A stretch of DNA of 64,000 bases from Vulgatibacter incomptus (lineage in GTDB: Bacteria > Myxococcota > Myxococcia > Myxococcales > Vulgatibacteraceae): NCBI RefSeq assembly GCF_001263175.1, contig NZ_CP012332.1, positions 304,001 through 368,000 on the forward strand, read 5' to 3'. Position 1 is the first letter of the stretch. Each line of letters opens with the position of its first letter. The notes below the pieces were generated by a model. The model was not told the origin of the DNA, searched no databases, and saw nothing but the letters and a program-made list of their open reading frames with translations. Positions 32,895 to 44,652 of this stretch are shown here, one piece after another. The position numbers and the translations under genes were made by a program.

Positions 32895-35408
32895 GTGCCC
32901 GCCGAAGGGTGGGGAAATTGCCCGAGCTGGCACGAACGGCTGGCGGCAGCGCTTCGCCTCTGCTTTTCTGCGCCGGTGCGTCTCGCCGGCCTCCGCGCCT
33001 TCCTCTTCGTGATCCTCCTCGCCGGCGCTGCCGTTGCCCGGGCCCAGGGCCCGCTGCCTTCCGGCGTCGAGCCGGAGACGCCCGTCCACCTGTCCGCGGA
33101 TCGCCTGGTCCGCGACGAGTCCGGCGTCGTGGAGGCGGAAGGGAACGTCCGCCTCATGGCGGGCACCCTCCACCTCGGCGCCGATCGGGTCCGCTACGAT
33201 CCCGAGGCGCAGTCTGCCGAGCTCTCCGGTTCCGTCACCCTCGTCGACGGTGAATACGTGGCGCGGGCCGCGACCGCCCGGATCGACCTGGCGGAGCGGA
33301 CGGGCGTCTTCGAGCACGCCGCCCTGTTCCAGAAGCGGGATCCCGTCGATCCAGACGCGATCCTGGCGGCACGGGACGTCGAAGACGTCCGGCGAGCCGG
33401 ACACAACGAGCTCGAGATCCACGCCGAGAGGGTGGCCCGGCTCGCGGACGGGAGCTACGCTGCGAGCCAGCCGTCGGTCACCACCTGCGATTGCGGCGAC
33501 CACCCGCCCGACTGGCGGATCGGCGCGTCCGAGGCGCGGCTCTCCACCAAGGACCGCCTCAGCCTCAGCTGGCCCGTGCTCTACGCCCGGGGCGTGCCGA
33601 TCTTCGCGGCCCCCTATCTCTCGATCCCGGTGACGGACGAGCGCAGGTCGGGCCTCCTCTTCGCGGTCCCCCACATCACGGGCCGTCGCGGCGCCTCGTA
33701 CGAACAGCCCGTCTACATCGTCCTAGGCCACTCCTACGACATGACGGTGAGCGCCGGCTACTACACCGGGCATCAGATCTCCCTCTCCGACCGTGGCAGG
33801 AGCGAGAAGGCCGACGTCTTCCAGGGCCCTCGCGGATCCCTCGAGTTCCGCTACACGCCGCGGGTGGGGACCGCCGGCCGCGCCTTCGTCGCCTACGGCT
33901 ACGACCTCTCCAAGACCGACAACCAGGTGCCGGGAGCGGCCCCGAGCCGCTACGCGATCCAGGCCGACCACATCGACGATTGGGGAGGGCACTTCTCCGA
34001 TCGACTGGCGCTGAACCTCGTCTCCGACCGCGACTACATCCGGGACTTCGTCGACGACATCGTGCTCCGGGGCGAGCAGACCCTGCGGAGCACGGCGTGG
34101 GTGGGCTACCGGAAGGGCGCGGTCCTCGGCGTGGCGGAGGGCTCGTTCCTGCAGGATCTCCGTCCGGCCTTCGGCCCGGAGGTGACGGCCCCGCCGGAGG
34201 GCTTCCAGGAGACCTTGCGCCTCTTCGGCGCTGGCGCCCGGAACACCTTCCAGCGCGTGCCCGCCGTGGCGATGGACGTCGCCCGCATCGAGGGGCCGCT
34301 GGGCTCGGGGCTCTCGCTGCACCTGGGCGCCGCCCGCTTCGCCCCCTGGACCTCCGCCGCCTTCGGCGACGTGGGCCTCGACGGCCTGGGGCCCGGCGAC
34401 TTCGGCTACCCGGGCCCCGATACGGGCGAAGGCGATCACATCTTCGAGCGGGGCGGCAAAGACGGTTCCATCCCGGGCGAGATCCCCCGGGCCACCAGGC
34501 TCAGCATCCGCCCGACGGCCTCGTGGCCGCTCCTGGCAGGCCGATACCTCTCCCTCACGCCCTACGCGGGCTGGCGCGAGCAGCTCTACCAGTACGGCCC
34601 CACCGGCGCCGACACGGGAGTCGCCGGATGGGGGCTCTTCGGCGCAGCGGCCCATACGGAGCTGGCGCGCACCTTCTCCAACGGCGTCCGGCACGCCTGG
34701 ATCCCGAAGGCCGAGCTCCGCCGCCTCTGGCCGGGCCACGTCCGGAACGCGCCCTTGCAGCTCCCCTCGCAGATCTACGACGAGCTCGACATCCTCCCCC
34801 TGCGGGCCACGACCCAGTCTCGCCTCAGCCTCGCGAGCCAGCTCGAGGTCCCGGGGCCGGGTGGGGGGCTGATCGCCATCGAGGCCGAGGCGGGGCAGAA
34901 CTTCATCCTCGCGCCTTCGCCCTACATCGCAGAGGGCTTCGCGACGGCGACCGCGAGGCTCTGGCCGGTCCAGCTCGCGGGGCTCGCGCAGTGGGATCCC
35001 CACCGGGGCCAGATCACCGAGGCGGTCGCCGAGGCGTCGATCAGCGATCGACGCGGCGACCAGCTCCGCGGCAACTACCGGAGGCTCGCGGTCGGCGCGT
35101 CGTCGAGGCTCCTCGCCGGCCCGGACGAGCTCTTCTCCGACCTCTACTTCACGGAGACCTTTCGCCCGCCCGTGCTCCAGGAGCTGGAGCAGATCGGTGC
35201 CGGCGCGACCGTCGTCCCGTTCCCGTGGCTGACTCTGAGCTACGACCTGCTGTTCCTGCCCGATCTCCCCTCGGCCAAGCTGCTCCAGCAGCGGGCTTCG
35301 GTAGGCCTGCGATCGGCGTGCGATTGCTGGGCCGGCGCCTTCCACTTCGGCAAGCGGCGGGACGAGGGCCTCGACTTCTGGGTGTCCTTCAACCTGGGTC
35401 GAATTTAG
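32895..35408 (+). CDS. lptD: LPS-assembly outer-membrane protein LptD
   Basis: 837 residues from a GTG at 32895; another GTG at 32976 lies just before the signal peptide core (LRAFLFVILLAGAAVARAQG) and may be the true start. The N-terminal OstA/LptA-like jelly roll (VHLSADRLVRDESGVVEAEG, LHLGADRVRYDP) is followed by the beta-barrel with LptD signatures (YLSIPVTDERRSGLLF). Two cysteine pairs, CDC near residue 197 and CDC near residue 809, match the disulfide pairs expected for LptD. The protein inserts LPS in the outer leaflet with LptE. It is close downstream of the AMIN-domain gene, whose product may share the envelope site. Confidence 0.9.
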   Translation: MPAEGWGNCPSWHERLAAALRLCFSAPVRLAGLRAFLFVILLAGAAVARAQGPLPSGVEPETPVHLSADRLVRDESGVVEAEGNVRLMAGTLHLGADRVRYDPEAQSAELSGSVTLVDGEYVARAATARIDLAERTGVFEHAALFQKRDPVDPDAILAARDVEDVRRAGHNELEIHAERVARLADGSYAASQPSVTTCDCGDHPPDWRIGASEARLSTKDRLSLSWPVLYARGVPIFAAPYLSIPVTDERRSGLLFAVPHITGRRGASYEQPVYIVLGHSYDMTVSAGYYTGHQISLSDRGRSEKADVFQGPRGSLEFRYTPRVGTAGRAFVAYGYDLSKTDNQVPGAAPSRYAIQADHIDDWGGHFSDRLALNLVSDRDYIRDFVDDIVLRGEQTLRSTAWVGYRKGAVLGVAEGSFLQDLRPAFGPEVTAPPEGFQETLRLFGAGARNTFQRVPAVAMDVARIEGPLGSGLSLHLGAARFAPWTSAAFGDVGLDGLGPGDFGYPGPDTGEGDHIFERGGKDGSIPGEIPRATRLSIRPTASWPLLAGRYLSLTPYAGWREQLYQYGPTGADTGVAGWGLFGAAAHTELARTFSNGVRHAWIPKAELRRLWPGHVRNAPLQLPSQIYDELDILPLRATTQSRLSLASQLEVPGPGGGLIAIEAEAGQNFILAPSPYIAEGFATATARLWPVQLAGLAQWDPHRGQITEAVAEASISDRRGDQLRGNYRRLAVGASSRLLAGPDELFSDLYFTETFRPPVLQELEQIGAGATVVPFPWLTLSYDLLFLPDLPSAKLLQQRASVGLRSACDCWAGAFHFGKRRDEGLDFWVSFNLGRI

Positions 35409-35527
35409 GAAACGGTCGCGGCAACGCCTCGTACGGCCTGCCGTTCGAAAGTCCGCTGACCATCCTTGACGGGCCGGAAGTCTCGGCCGTAGGTTGCGCG
35501 GCGCGTCAAACCCAGGAGTTTTTGAAG

Positions 35528-37114
35528 ATGGCAGCAAAGGTTTTGGTCAGCGACGATCTGTCCCGAGAGGGCATCGAAATCCTCGAGCGCGGCGGCCTCT
35601 CCGTCGACGTCAAGGTGGGCCTCAAGCCCGAGGAGCTCCGCGCGATCATCGGCGAGTACGATGGCCTGGCCGTGAGGTCGGCGACCAAGGTGACGGCCGA
35701 CCTCCTCGCCGCGGCGGGGAAGCTGAAGGTCGTCGGCCGCGCCGGCGTGGGCGTCGACAACGTCGACCTGCCTGCGGCGACCAAGCGCGGTGTGATCGTG
35801 ATGAACACGCCGGGTGGATCGTCCGTGACGGTGGCGGAGCAGACCTTCGCCATGATGCTCTCGATGTTCCGCCACGTCCCCGCGGCGACCGCGAGCGTGA
35901 AGCAGGGGAAGTGGGAGAAGAAGAAGTTCCAGGGGCGCGAGGCGGCCGGCAAGACCCTCGGCGTGATCGGCATCGGCAACATCGGCGCGATCGTGGTGGA
36001 GCGGGCCCGGGCCTTCGGGATGAAGGTGATCGCCCATGACCCCTTCATCTCCCCCGAGGCCGCCGCGAAGCTCGGCGCCACCCTCGTTCCCCTCGAGGAG
36101 ATCTGGTCGAGCTCCGACGTGATCTCCCTCCACGTGCCCCTCACCGAGCAGACGCGCCACATCGTGAACGCGCAGACCCTCGCGAAGATGAAGCCGGGCT
36201 CGTACCTGGTGAACGCGGCACGGGGAGGCGTGGTCGACGAGGTCGCCCTCGCCGACGCGCTCAAGAGCGGCCACCTCGCCGGCGCCGCCCTCGACGTCTT
36301 CGAGAAGGAGCCGCCCGCCGCCGATCATCCGCTCTTCGCCCTCGACAACTTCGTGTGCGCGCCGCACCTCGGCGCGTCCACCCAGGAGGCCCAGGAGATC
36401 GTCGCGGTGCAGCTCGCCGAGCAGATGGTGGCCTTCTTCCAGGACGGCTCCATCAAGAACGCCGTGAACGTCCCCGCGGTCTCGAAGGAGCTTCTCGAGC
36501 ACCTCGGGCCCTGGCTCGACCTCGCGGGCCGCGTCGGCGCGGTGGCCGGGCAGCTCGCGCCGGAGAACGCCTCCAAGGTGACCATCGAGCTCACGGGCGA
36601 GGTCACGGAGCACGGCACCAAGCCGCTCACCAACGAGATCCTCCGCGGGCTCCTCCCGTTCTTCACCCAGGATCCGGTGAACGTGGTGAACGCGCCGGCC
36701 CTCGCCAAGGAGCGCGGCCTCGCGATCACCGAGGTGAAGAAGGCCGAGAGCCCCGACTACGCCTCCACGATCGGCATCAAGCTCGAGGGCGCCTCGGGCT
36801 CCATCGAGGTCGTTGGCTCGGTGCTGGGCAAGCACGACCTGCGCATCACGCGGATCGACCGCTTCGAGATCGACGCGGTGCCCGACGGCTACATCCTCGT
36901 GCTCCGCAACGAGGACGTCCCGAAGATCGTCGGCAAGGTCGGCAGCATCCTCGGTGACGCCGGGGTGAACATCGGCCGGATCCACCTCTCGCGCTCGGCG
37001 CGGAGCGGCCAGGCGTTCTCCATGATCAACATCGACTCGCCGGCGTCGGCTGCGGTGCTCGCCGAGCTCCGCGCCGTCCCGCACGTGATCAGCGTCACGC
37101 CGATCCAGCTCTGA
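35528..37114 (+). CDS. serA: D-3-phosphoglycerate dehydrogenase (long, ACT-domain form)
   Basis: 528 residues from the ATG at 35528, with AGGAG upstream; the open frame continues 5' but overlaps lptD in a non-coding frame. The domain order is: N-terminal substrate domain, NAD-binding GIGNIG at 148-153, catalytic NAARGG and PHLGAS, then the intervening ASB domain (about 320-450) and a C-terminal ACT domain (YILVLRNEDVPKIVGKVGS). The long form is usually serine-feedback regulated. It oxidises 3-phosphoglycerate in the first step of serine synthesis. It is followed 18 bases later by serC, the next enzyme of the pathway. Confidence 0.96.
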   Translation: MAAKVLVSDDLSREGIEILERGGLSVDVKVGLKPEELRAIIGEYDGLAVRSATKVTADLLAAAGKLKVVGRAGVGVDNVDLPAATKRGVIVMNTPGGSSVTVAEQTFAMMLSMFRHVPAATASVKQGKWEKKKFQGREAAGKTLGVIGIGNIGAIVVERARAFGMKVIAHDPFISPEAAAKLGATLVPLEEIWSSSDVISLHVPLTEQTRHIVNAQTLAKMKPGSYLVNAARGGVVDEVALADALKSGHLAGAALDVFEKEPPAADHPLFALDNFVCAPHLGASTQEAQEIVAVQLAEQMVAFFQDGSIKNAVNVPAVSKELLEHLGPWLDLAGRVGAVAGQLAPENASKVTIELTGEVTEHGTKPLTNEILRGLLPFFTQDPVNVVNAPALAKERGLAITEVKKAESPDYASTIGIKLEGASGSIEVVGSVLGKHDLRITRIDRFEIDAVPDGYILVLRNEDVPKIVGKVGSILGDAGVNIGRIHLSRSARSGQAFSMINIDSPASAAVLAELRAVPHVISVTPIQL

Positions 37115-37132
37115 TTTCGAAACGAGGAAGCA

Positions 37133-39715
<2,583 letters not shown>

Positions 39716-39894
39716 GAGCGATCGGCCGCCGGTGGAAGCCGAGCGGCCGACCTCTGGCGGAGCGCCGTGAAATCCCTCCCGAGTACGCTCCCTTGCGAGG
39801 GGCGCACCGGGCAGGTCGAATTCCGGTACACGCATTCGCGAGATCGGGCATGGTCCGCGACGCACGGCGGTTCGACCGCTGAAGGCACGTTGCC

Positions 39895-39956
39895 GGATGG
39901 ACGTTCCATCCTTGCTGCGGGGACGCCTTCCGGCGTATAACGCCGTGCTCTTTTTT
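39895..39956 (+). promoter_or_regulatory. candidate yajC promoter with inverted-repeat site and hairpin
   Basis: A perfect 7-bp inverted repeat GGATGGA-CGT-TCCATCC (39895-39911) is directly followed by TTGCTG and, 18 bases on, by TATAAC (39936-39941). These could be -35 and -10 boxes placed about 45 bases before the yajC start. TATAAC also lies in the stem-loop CGGCGT-ATA-ACGCCG (39931-39945), which is followed by TGCTCTTTTTT. The same bases could thus be an intrinsic terminator for purA. Confidence 0.45.
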
Positions 39957-39988
39957 GGGGGATTGTCTCACCCCGTAGGGAGAAGACG

Positions 39989-40345
39989 TTGCTCGATATC
40001 ATTCCTGCGCTCATCGCCCAGGCCGAGGCTCCTAGCGGCGCCGGCGGCATCCTCGGCATGGCGCCCATCCTGCTGATGTTCGTGGTCATCTACTTCCTGA
40101 TGATCCGGCCGCAGCAGAAGCAGGCGAAGAAGCACCGGGATTACGTCGCTGGCCTCAAGAAGGGCGACGAAGTTGTTACCAACTCCGGGATCTTCGGGAA
40201 GATCGAGGCCATCGAAGACACCGTGGTTCGCCTCGAGATCGCCCGGGACATCAAGATTCGGGTGCTCAAGTCGCAGATCGCCGGCGCCCAGCCCGGTGCT
40301 GCCGACGTCGCTCCCGGCGCGCCCGCGCCGGCTCGCAAGGATTAA
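39989..40345 (+). CDS. yajC: preprotein translocase accessory subunit YajC
   Basis: 118 residues from a TTG with AGGGAGAAG upstream. The single TM (PILLMFVVIYFLMIRPQQKQ) with its RPQQKQAKKH cytoplasmic edge and GDEVVTNSGIFGKI are the YajC signature. It has an extended N-terminus (LIAQAEAPSGAGGIL) and an Ala/Pro-rich tail. It associates with SecD-SecF and SecYEG in the inner membrane. It is the first gene of the yajC-secD-secF operon. Confidence 0.95.
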   Translation: MLDIIPALIAQAEAPSGAGGILGMAPILLMFVVIYFLMIRPQQKQAKKHRDYVAGLKKGDEVVTNSGIFGKIEAIEDTVVRLEIARDIKIRVLKSQIAGAQPGAADVAPGAPAPARKD

Positions 40346-40400
40346 CGCCGCCCGTTCCTGCCTTCGGCTCCGACTCCTGCCTTGGGAGTGGGGGGCGGCG
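40346..40400 (+). other. nested hairpin between yajC and secD
   Basis: Arms CGCCGCCC (40346-40353) and GGGCGGCG (40393-40400) enclose a smaller hairpin ACTCC-TGCCTT-GGGAGT. The structure starts one base after the yajC stop codon and ends 24 bases before secD. There is no T run, so it may be a stabilising, processing or attenuating structure instead of a terminator. Confidence 0.5.
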
Positions 40401-40424
40401 GGCGGGGACGGCGTGAGGTTACGC

Positions 40425-42185
40425 ATGGAACGTAGCTGGTACGTGCGGCTCTGGATCGTGCTCGCGGTGGTGCTCAGCGCCACCTACCTGCTCATCCCGA
40501 CCTTCGTCTACTTCACCCTCCCCGCCGAAGTCCGGAACGACAAGGATGCCTTCGAGGCCGCCTTGCCCGGCTGGGCGCCCAAGAAGCGCATCAACCTGGG
40601 GCTCGACCTCCAGGGCGGCGTGCACCTCGTCCTCGGCGTCGATCTCGACAAGGCCGTGAAGGACAAGGTGGTCCGCCGCGCCGACGAGATGCGGACCTTC
40701 GCGACCGAGAAGAAGCTCTCGGTCCAGTCGATTCAGGCCAACCGCGCCAAGGAGGAGATCCTCGTCTCCTTCGCCTCCGATGCCGATGCGGATGCCTTCC
40801 GCACCGCGGCCCAGGAGTTCTTCGGCGACATGCACCGGTCCGGAGGCGGAACCGCCAGCCGCTACGCCTTCGACGCCGAGTATCTGAAGCGGTTCAAGGA
40901 AGGCGCGCTCGATCAGGCGCTGCGCACCATCCGCAACCGCATCGACAAGTGGGGCGTCTCCGAGCCCACCATCGCCAAGCGCGGCAGCGACGGCATCCTC
41001 GTCCAGCTCCCGGGCTTCAAGGATCCCGAGAAGGCCAAGGAGCTCCTCGGCCGGACGGCCCAGCTCGAGTTCCGCATCGTGGCCGACTCCGAGGCTTCGA
41101 GCCTCGTCGACAACCTCGGCGCGCTCCCCGACGGGATCACCAAGGGCTCCGACGGCTACCAGGCCTATCTCCAGTCCACCGATCGCCAGGCCCTCGAGCA
41201 CTTCGTCGACGGCAAGGCGCCGGAGGGCCTGGCCATCGCCACCAGCAAGGTCGAGGCGCGTGACGCCGCGGGCCTCGCGGGCGCGGTCAGCTACCGGACC
41301 TACGTGCTCCGCTCCAAGACCGAGATCACCGGCGACAAGCTCACCGACGCCCGCGTGGCGGTCGATCAGTCTGGTCTCGGCGGCGGCAAGCCCTACGTCT
41401 CGCTCTCCTTCGATCCGGAGGGCGCGCGGGCCTTCGAGCAGCTCACCGGCGCGAACATCGGCAAGCGCCTCGCGATCGTCCTCGACGGCAACGTGGACTC
41501 GGCTCCTGTGGTCCAGTCGAAGATCGCCGGCGGAAGCGCCCAGATCACCCTGGGTGGCAACCGCAACTACAACCAGCTCATCGAGGAGGCCAACGAGCTC
41601 TCCCTCGTGCTCCGCTCCGGCGCGCTCCCCGCTCCGGTGTCGATCTTCGAGGAGCGGACCGTGGGCGCGTCCCTCGGGCCCGAGCTCATCCGCAGCGGCG
41701 CCACCGCCTCGGTGGTCGGCCTCCTGCTGGTGCTGCTCTTCATGGCGGTCTACTACAAGCTCACCGGCGTGATCGCCGACGTCGCCCTGGTGCTGAACGG
41801 CCTGCTCATCCTCGCGGCCCTCGGCATGGTGGGCGCCACGCTCACGTTGCCCGGCATCGCCGGCTTCATCCTCACGCTGGGGATGGCGGTGGACGCGAAC
41901 GTGCTCATTAACGAGCGCATCCGCGAGGAGCTGCGGCACGGGAAGAACTCCAAGGTCGCCATCAAGGAGGGCTACGGCCGGGCGTTCGCCACGATCTTCG
42001 ACGGCCACGTCACCACCCTCGTCGCGGCCTTCGTGCTCCTCCAGTACGGAACCGGTCCGATTCGCGGCTTCGCGGTCACCCTGATCATCGGTCTCGTCGC
42101 GTCGCTGTTCACCTCGATCGTCGTCACCCGCCTCGTGAAGGATCGCCTCTATCAGGGCCGTCCGGGAGAGGTCATCTCGGTCTGA
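40425..42185 (+). CDS. secD: protein translocase subunit SecD
   Basis: 586 residues from the ATG at 40425 (GAGG upstream); the open frame continues further 5' but without conservation. TM1 (LWIVLAVVLSATYLLIP) is followed by the large periplasmic P1 domain with INLGLDLQGGVHLVLGVDLD and the RIDKWGVSEPTI motif. The five C-terminal TM helices carry EERTVGASLGPELIRSG and LGMAVDANVLINERIREE, the conserved proton-path region. It uses the proton-motive force to pull exported proteins through SecYEG, with SecF and YajC. Confidence 0.96.
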   Translation: MERSWYVRLWIVLAVVLSATYLLIPTFVYFTLPAEVRNDKDAFEAALPGWAPKKRINLGLDLQGGVHLVLGVDLDKAVKDKVVRRADEMRTFATEKKLSVQSIQANRAKEEILVSFASDADADAFRTAAQEFFGDMHRSGGGTASRYAFDAEYLKRFKEGALDQALRTIRNRIDKWGVSEPTIAKRGSDGILVQLPGFKDPEKAKELLGRTAQLEFRIVADSEASSLVDNLGALPDGITKGSDGYQAYLQSTDRQALEHFVDGKAPEGLAIATSKVEARDAAGLAGAVSYRTYVLRSKTEITGDKLTDARVAVDQSGLGGGKPYVSLSFDPEGARAFEQLTGANIGKRLAIVLDGNVDSAPVVQSKIAGGSAQITLGGNRNYNQLIEEANELSLVLRSGALPAPVSIFEERTVGASLGPELIRSGATASVVGLLLVLLFMAVYYKLTGVIADVALVLNGLLILAALGMVGATLTLPGIAGFILTLGMAVDANVLINERIREELRHGKNSKVAIKEGYGRAFATIFDGHVTTLVAAFVLLQYGTGPIRGFAVTLIIGLVASLFTSIVVTRLVKDRLYQGRPGEVISV

Positions 42186-42243
42186 CGGCCGAGGTCCGCA
42201 CGGGGGGGCCGCTCGTCGGCCCCGCCGGCGGTGGAGAAATCTC

Positions 42244-43449
42244 ATGGAACTCATCAAGCCGGGTACGAACTTCGACTTCCTGGGGAAGCGGCGGCTCCTG
42301 ATCACGATCTCCCTGGCGTTGATCGCCGGGGTCCTCGTGCTCCTCCCCTTCCGCATCAACTTCGGCGTGGACTTCGCCGGCGGCACGGAGATCGAGGTCA
42401 AGTTCAACCAGCCCGTGTCGGCAAAGGACGTGCGCCTCAAGATCGAAGAGGCGGGCTTCCACGACGCGAGCGTGCAGCAGTTCGGCACCGCCGAGGAGAA
42501 CTCCTTCCTCGTCCGGGTGCAGCGCGTGTCCATCCTCAGCCACGAGCAGGCCGAGGCGCTCCGCCAGAACCTGGAGAAGGAGCTCGCCGCCTACGGGGTC
42601 GAGTCCGTCGACTTCGACGAGCACGTCGGCGACCGGGTCGACATCCGCACCGAGAGGCCGGTTCCGCTCGAGGCGCTCCGCGGGGCGGCCACCGGGACGG
42701 GCGTCCACCTCTCGCAGACCAGCGAGCCGATCCGCGACCTCACCCGCGCCGGCCAGCCTGCGTACCAGGTCCTCACCCAGGGCCTGTCGGACAAGGTCTC
42801 GGAGGCGCTCCGGGCGTCCTTCGGCGAGGACACGGTCGACGTTCGGCGCGTCGAGTACGTCGGTCCCCAGGTCGGTCAGCAGCTCCGCAACCGCGGCATC
42901 ATGGCGGTGCTCCTGTCGATGGTGGCGATCCTCCTCTACATCGCCTTCCGCTTCGACCTCCGCTTCGCCCCTGGCGCCGTCGTCGGCCTCTTCCACGACG
43001 TCGCCGTGGTGCTCGGCTACTGGGTGGTGACCGGACGGGAGTTCAACCTCACCTCCATCGCCGTGATCCTCACGGTGGTCGGATACTCGGTGAACGACAC
43101 CATCGTGGTCTTCGACCGGGTCCGCGAGGTGCTGGCGCGCAACAACGGCAAGTCGCTGCTGGAAAACATCAACATCGCCACCAACGAGGCTCTCGGCCGC
43201 ACCGTGATCACCTCGGGCGTCACCGCGCTCTCGCTGGTCGGCCTGCTGATCTTCACCTCGGGCTCGCTCTTCGACTTCGCCGCGGCGATGCTCGTCGGCA
43301 TCATCGCCGGCACCTACTCGTCGGTGTTCATCTCCGGCCCCGTGGCCGTGTGGATCGACCACTGGATGCAGAAGCGCGACGCGCAGAAGGCCGCCCTGGC
43401 CGGCACGACCCGAGGCGCCACCAAGCGCGCCCCGGCCCACGCCGACTGA
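42244..43449 (+). CDS. secF: protein translocase subunit SecF
   Basis: 401 residues, longer than the usual 300-320. The extra length is in the periplasmic domain (about 110-190, including TERPVPLEALRG and YQVLTQGLSDK). The N-terminus KRRLLITISLALIAGVL precedes INFGVDFAGGTEIEVKF, the GGT motif of SecF. The last four TMs carry ILTVVGYSVNDTIVVFDRVRE and the end ISGPVAVWIDHW. It lies 58 bases after secD and is the last gene of the operon; a strong terminator follows. Confidence 0.95.
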   Translation: MELIKPGTNFDFLGKRRLLITISLALIAGVLVLLPFRINFGVDFAGGTEIEVKFNQPVSAKDVRLKIEEAGFHDASVQQFGTAEENSFLVRVQRVSILSHEQAEALRQNLEKELAAYGVESVDFDEHVGDRVDIRTERPVPLEALRGAATGTGVHLSQTSEPIRDLTRAGQPAYQVLTQGLSDKVSEALRASFGEDTVDVRRVEYVGPQVGQQLRNRGIMAVLLSMVAILLYIAFRFDLRFAPGAVVGLFHDVAVVLGYWVVTGREFNLTSIAVILTVVGYSVNDTIVVFDRVREVLARNNGKSLLENINIATNEALGRTVITSGVTALSLVGLLIFTSGSLFDFAAAMLVGIIAGTYSSVFISGPVAVWIDHWMQKRDAQKAALAGTTRGATKRAPAHAD

Positions 43450-43476
43450 CGTCGAGTCAGAAGTTGCTCGGACGAG

Positions 43477-43508
43477 AGGCCGGGGAGAGCGAGAGCTCCC
43501 TCCGGCCT
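43477..43508. terminator. bidirectional terminator hairpin after secF
   Basis: A 14-bp stem AGGCCGGGGAGAGC pairs with GCTCCCTCCGGCCT around GAGA, with one wobble and one mismatch. It is followed by TTCGCGTTTGTT. It lies between the convergent secF and AraC-type genes. The T stretch is weak, but the stem is the strongest in this region. Confidence 0.65.
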
Positions 43509-43551
43509 TTCGCGTTTGTTGCGGCCAGGTCGAAGTGGCGGGGTGGGCCCG

Positions 43552-44442
43552 TCAGGCGAGCTCGCGCAAGCGCGCAGGGATGGCGCCGGGCGAGGGCAGG
43601 CCGAGGTTCGCGAGCGCGTGGCAGAACGCAGAAGGCGAGGCGTAGCCGAGCATCTGCGACACGCCCTCGGTGGTGGCGCCGGGCGCGCTCATGAAGCAGA
43701 CGCCCATCGTGGTGCGCCACCGCTGCAGGAGCTCGCGCCAGCCGCCGGACGCGTTGTACGCGTAGCGGTCGTGGTAGGCCTGCAGGTAGCGGAGGATCGG
43801 CGGGCGGGAGCGCCCGAGGGCGTCCTGGACGTCCACCAGCATGGGCCGCCGCGCCAGCGTGGCCAGGGCCGGATCCACGATGGCCACGAGCTGGCGCAGA
43901 GGGGCCGGCACCTCCTCGACGAGCGCTCCAGGATCGATCGGGTCGAGAGGCACGCCTTCGGCGCGGAGGACGGCGACGATCGTCTCGGTCGCCGCTTCGG
44001 CTCGGACCTCCATCGAGGCCGTCGCGTGGAGGAGGGCCTGCAGCGTCTTCGCGGAGAGCTTGCCGGTCCCGCCCGGCTCCACCAGCCGGGTGCCGAGGAG
44101 CGTAGGCTCCCACTCGACGATCAGGGTGGTCGCGCTCGCCTCCCGGCGGAGGTGCCAGCCGCTGCCGCGCCGCTCGGAGAGCCACTCGCCCGGGGCGAGG
44201 ACCACGTCGCCGCCCGGGCGGCGGACCCGAGTCTCACCTTCGAGCGAGACGAGCACGTTGGAGCGGGCGGGGTCGAGCCGTCGTCCGAAGTGCCCGACGA
44301 GCAGCGCCTCGTCGTCGACGAATCCCAGGCGGCTTTGTACGAAGATCCGAAACCGCGTGTGCAGGATCGCGTGATCGGCGAACCGGACTCCGAGCTCCGG
44401 CACTTCGACCTGGCGAACCGACACGAGCACTCGAACCTCCAC
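43552..44442 (-). CDS. AraC-family transcriptional regulator
   Basis: 296 residues from the GTG at 44442. The N-terminal half is a cupin-like sensor region (VLAPGEWLSERRGSGWHLRR). The C-terminal ~100 residues carry the AraC DNA-binding core: first helix-turn-helix DVQDALGRSRPPILRYLQAYHD, then the second with TTEGVSQMLGYASPSAFCHALANLG. The canonical GF-x-S-x-x-x-F-x-R-x-F ending is changed to GYASPSAFCHAL, so the second helix is atypical. It is monocistronic, faces secF, and diverges from the lipoprotein gene at 44653, which could be its target. The inducer is unknown. Confidence 0.75.
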   Translation of the reverse strand: MEVRVLVSVRQVEVPELGVRFADHAILHTRFRIFVQSRLGFVDDEALLVGHFGRRLDPARSNVLVSLEGETRVRRPGGDVVLAPGEWLSERRGSGWHLRREASATTLIVEWEPTLLGTRLVEPGGTGKLSAKTLQALLHATASMEVRAEAATETIVAVLRAEGVPLDPIDPGALVEEVPAPLRQLVAIVDPALATLARRPMLVDVQDALGRSRPPILRYLQAYHDRYAYNASGGWRELLQRWRTTMGVCFMSAPGATTEGVSQMLGYASPSAFCHALANLGLPSPGAIPARLRELA

Positions 44443-44652
44443 GGGCGCCGCGGGCGCCTCGCAGGGCCGCCCCCCGCCACGCGAGACGGCACCGCTCTGG
44501 CACGGCGGCGCCTCACATCAGCGTATCACCGGAGTCGGTTTACAAAATGACAATGGATCGAGGCCCCCCTTCGTGGTCGTTTCAAAAGTTGCTTCGGCAG
44601 GAAAGCGGAGCGCTTTCGAGACCCTGCTTTCGAGACCGTGGAGGACGACGAG

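Noticed and set aside
33491-35527. Long frame running through lptD into serA (1207 codons)
   Set aside because: The part before 35528 is a shadow of lptD. Conserved SerA sequence begins at the ATG at 35528, which has its own ribosome site.
42172-43440. Large antisense frame over secF (422 codons)
   Set aside because: Composition is a mirror of secF codons and there is no homology; convergent secF has all conserved motifs.
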